Assembly: GCA_049514335.1 (NCBI GenBank)
Contig: JBEKVE010000124.1
Span: 1-9,273 of the forward strand
Source of the DNA: JBEKVE01 sp049514335
GTDB taxonomy: Bacteria > Actinomycetota > Acidimicrobiia > Acidimicrobiales > UBA8190
Reading direction: 5' to 3'
DNA length: 9,273 nt
The stretch's first letter is position 1; each line of letters starts with the position of its first letter. The position numbers were made by a program, and so were the translations under genes. The notes under the pieces are model-generated. The model did not search any database, was not told the origin of the DNA, and saw nothing but the letters and a program-made list of their open reading frames with translations. Positions 8,490 through 9,273 of this stretch are shown here, in pieces.

Positions 8490-8819
8490 TCAGAGCTCGG
8501 CGTCGCCTCGCAGGGATGGGACTTCCGAGAAGCACAGGACGGACAGGACCCGGCTGGTCACACCGGTGTCGGCGATCTCGGCGATCCGCCGGCGAGCCTC
8601 TTCCCCCTCGGCAGCGGTGGCTCTCAGCCCCTGGGCATCCCAGAGGCTGATCATGAGCACCTGCGGGCGTGGGCTGTCGTCCACCAGCCCGAGCAGCCCG
8701 CCGAAGCCGGGGAGGGCGGCGAAGTCTCCGGCGGCGGCATCCATGGCGGCGGCGACGTCCGTCATCTGGTCGGCGTCGACGTGGAACCTCAAGACGCGCG
8801 CGCTGCTTGCCGTTGCCAT
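8490..8819 (-). CDS. Antibiotic-biosynthesis-monooxygenase-like dimeric alpha-beta-barrel protein
   Basis: A 109-residue protein with the ferredoxin-like layout of the ABM/dimeric alpha-beta-barrel group. Strand RVLRFHVDA (8-16) is followed by a helix with ADQMTDVAAAMDAAAGDFAALPGFGGLLGLVDD (16-48), where the ALPGFGG turn is characteristic. Next come strand QVLMISLWDAQGL (53-65), a Glu/Arg-rich helix (70-84) and a final strand SRVLSVLCFSEV (89-100). Members act as cofactor-free monooxygenases, haem oxygenases or unknown stress proteins; no catalytic residues can be assigned. ATG 8819 is supported by AGGAG (8832-8828) eight bases upstream. It is divergent from a TetR regulator that probably controls it and convergent with the VOC gene. 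Fold fairly sure, function unknown. Confidence 0.75.
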   Translation of the reverse strand: MATASSARVLRFHVDADQMTDVAAAMDAAAGDFAALPGFGGLLGLVDDSPRPQVLMISLWDAQGLRATAAEGEEARRRIAEIADTGVTSRVLSVLCFSEVPSLRGDAEL

Positions 8820-8917
8820 GGGCCTTTCTCCTGCCTCGTGAGTCCCCGGCTTGGGAATTCCCCGAACTCGGGGCCTGGACCCCGCCCGGCTCAGACCCGT
8901 TTGCTCTCCGTCGATAC

Positions 8918-8937
8918 GATACGGATCGTCCGTTATC
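8918..8937. promoter_or_regulatory. Candidate TetR operator overlapping the transcription start
   Basis: ACGGA-TCG-TCCGT (8921-8933) is a perfect dyad, flanked by GATA (8918-8921) and TATC (8934-8937) as an imperfect longer palindrome. Just before it is a tandem CGATACGATACG. It covers the predicted start of the leftward message, where a bound TetR dimer would block transcription. The link to the adjacent TetR is inference from position. Confidence 0.45.
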
Positions 8938-8962
8938 TTACATCTTGTTTATTTGCTGTCAA
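8935..8962 (-). promoter_or_regulatory. Housekeeping-type promoter for the monooxygenase-like gene
   Basis: On the reverse strand a perfect TTGACA (8962-8957) is followed by 16 bases and TAAGAT (8940-8935), a four-of-six -10. RNA would start near 8928, leaving a leader of about 110 bases before ATG 8819. The stretch 8911-8975 is noticeably A/T-richer than the rest of the window. Confidence 0.6.
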
Positions 8963-8979
8963 GGGGTAAGGTATCATCC

Positions 8980-9273
8980 GTGCCCGATCCTCCCGACACG
9001 ACGGATCGCCGGGTCCGGCGGACCCGCAGGGCGCTGCGGGACGCCTTCGTGGCTCTCGTGCTGGAGCGGGGATACGACAGGCTGACGGTGGAGGACATCA
9101 CCGAGCGGGCCGACGTGGCCCGGCCCACGTTCTACGCCCACTACGCCCACAAAGAGGACCTGCTCACCTCCGTCTTCACCGAGCTGATCGCGGACCTGGC
9201 CGGCCGCCTCGCCTTCGAAGGCGGGCCGTGGACGGTCGTTCGCACCAACCTGGTGGAGGAGCTCTACCGGCAC
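8980..9273 (+). CDS. TetR/AcrR-family transcriptional regulator, N-terminal part
   Basis: Open from GTG 8980 to the window edge (98 residues, C-terminal ligand domain mostly missing). AAGG (8968-8971) lies eight bases upstream. The DNA-binding domain is clear: RRTRRALRDAFVALVLERGYDRLTVEDITERADVARPTFYAHYAHKEDLL (13-62), with the helix-turn-helix at about 36-56 and the family-typical FYAHYAHKEDLL. The remaining residues begin the ligand-binding helices. TetR proteins usually repress a neighbouring gene and their own; here the divergent monooxygenase-like gene is the obvious candidate. Inducer unknown. Confidence 0.9.
   Translation, partial: MPDPPDTTDRRVRRTRRALRDAFVALVLERGYDRLTVEDITERADVARPTFYAHYAHKEDLLTSVFTELIADLAGRLAFEGGPWTVVRTNLVEELYRH

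Noticed and set aside
8557..8562. Another GTCACA inside the monooxygenase-like gene as an ECF promoter
   Set aside because: No CGTC follows at 16 bases and it lies within coding sequence.

Overview
The window is high-GC DNA (about 70% G+C by eye) with many GTG starts, heavy G/C third positions and purine-rich Shine-Dalgarno sites. It carries a steroid-type acyl-CoA dehydrogenase, an ECF sigma factor with a SnoaL-like tail and a short UvrA paralogue. This combination points to an actinobacterium, possibly an environmental lineage such as Acidimicrobiia; that last step is inference only.

Layout. (1) 1-345, minus: the N-terminus of a secreted glycoside hydrolase family 5-like protein, cut by the window edge, with a promoter that would give a nearly leaderless message. 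(2) 428-1549, plus: a FadE26-type acyl-CoA dehydrogenase with an apparent in-frame loss of about 12 residues. (3) 1550-1863: a hairpin-rich gap. (4) 1864-4287, plus: an exported 807-residue protein made of a right-handed beta-helix followed by four Ig-like domains. (5) 4288-4701: a gap holding what looks like the decayed C-terminal end of another secreted protein. (6) 8017-4702, minus: an ECF sigma factor followed 10 bases later by a UvrA2/DrrC-like ABC ATPase, as an operon. (7) 8099-8440, plus: a small VOC (glyoxalase/bleomycin-resistance fold) protein, divergent from the sigma gene. (8) 8819-8490, minus: a dimeric alpha-beta-barrel monooxygenase-like protein, convergent with the VOC gene across a strong hairpin. 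(9) 8980-9273, plus: the N-terminus of a TetR regulator, divergent from the monooxygenase and cut by the window edge.

The most notable element is the 81-base gap between the sigma and VOC genes. It is a mirror-image pair of promoters: each side reads GTCACA, 16 bases, CGTC, 8 bases, ATG, symmetric to the base around position 8058. The motif matches what I recall as the promoter recognised by SigJ/ECF41-type sigma factors. The sigma factor therefore probably drives its own operon, including the UvrA-like ATPase, and the VOC gene, both from leaderless or nearly leaderless messages. UvrA2/DrrC-like proteins and VOC proteins both occur in self-protection against DNA-binding drugs, so this may be a compact, sigma-controlled defence module against a genotoxin or reactive small molecule. 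The monooxygenase/TetR pair next to it has a second, housekeeping-type promoter with a dyad over the predicted start site, as expected for a repressor-controlled gene.
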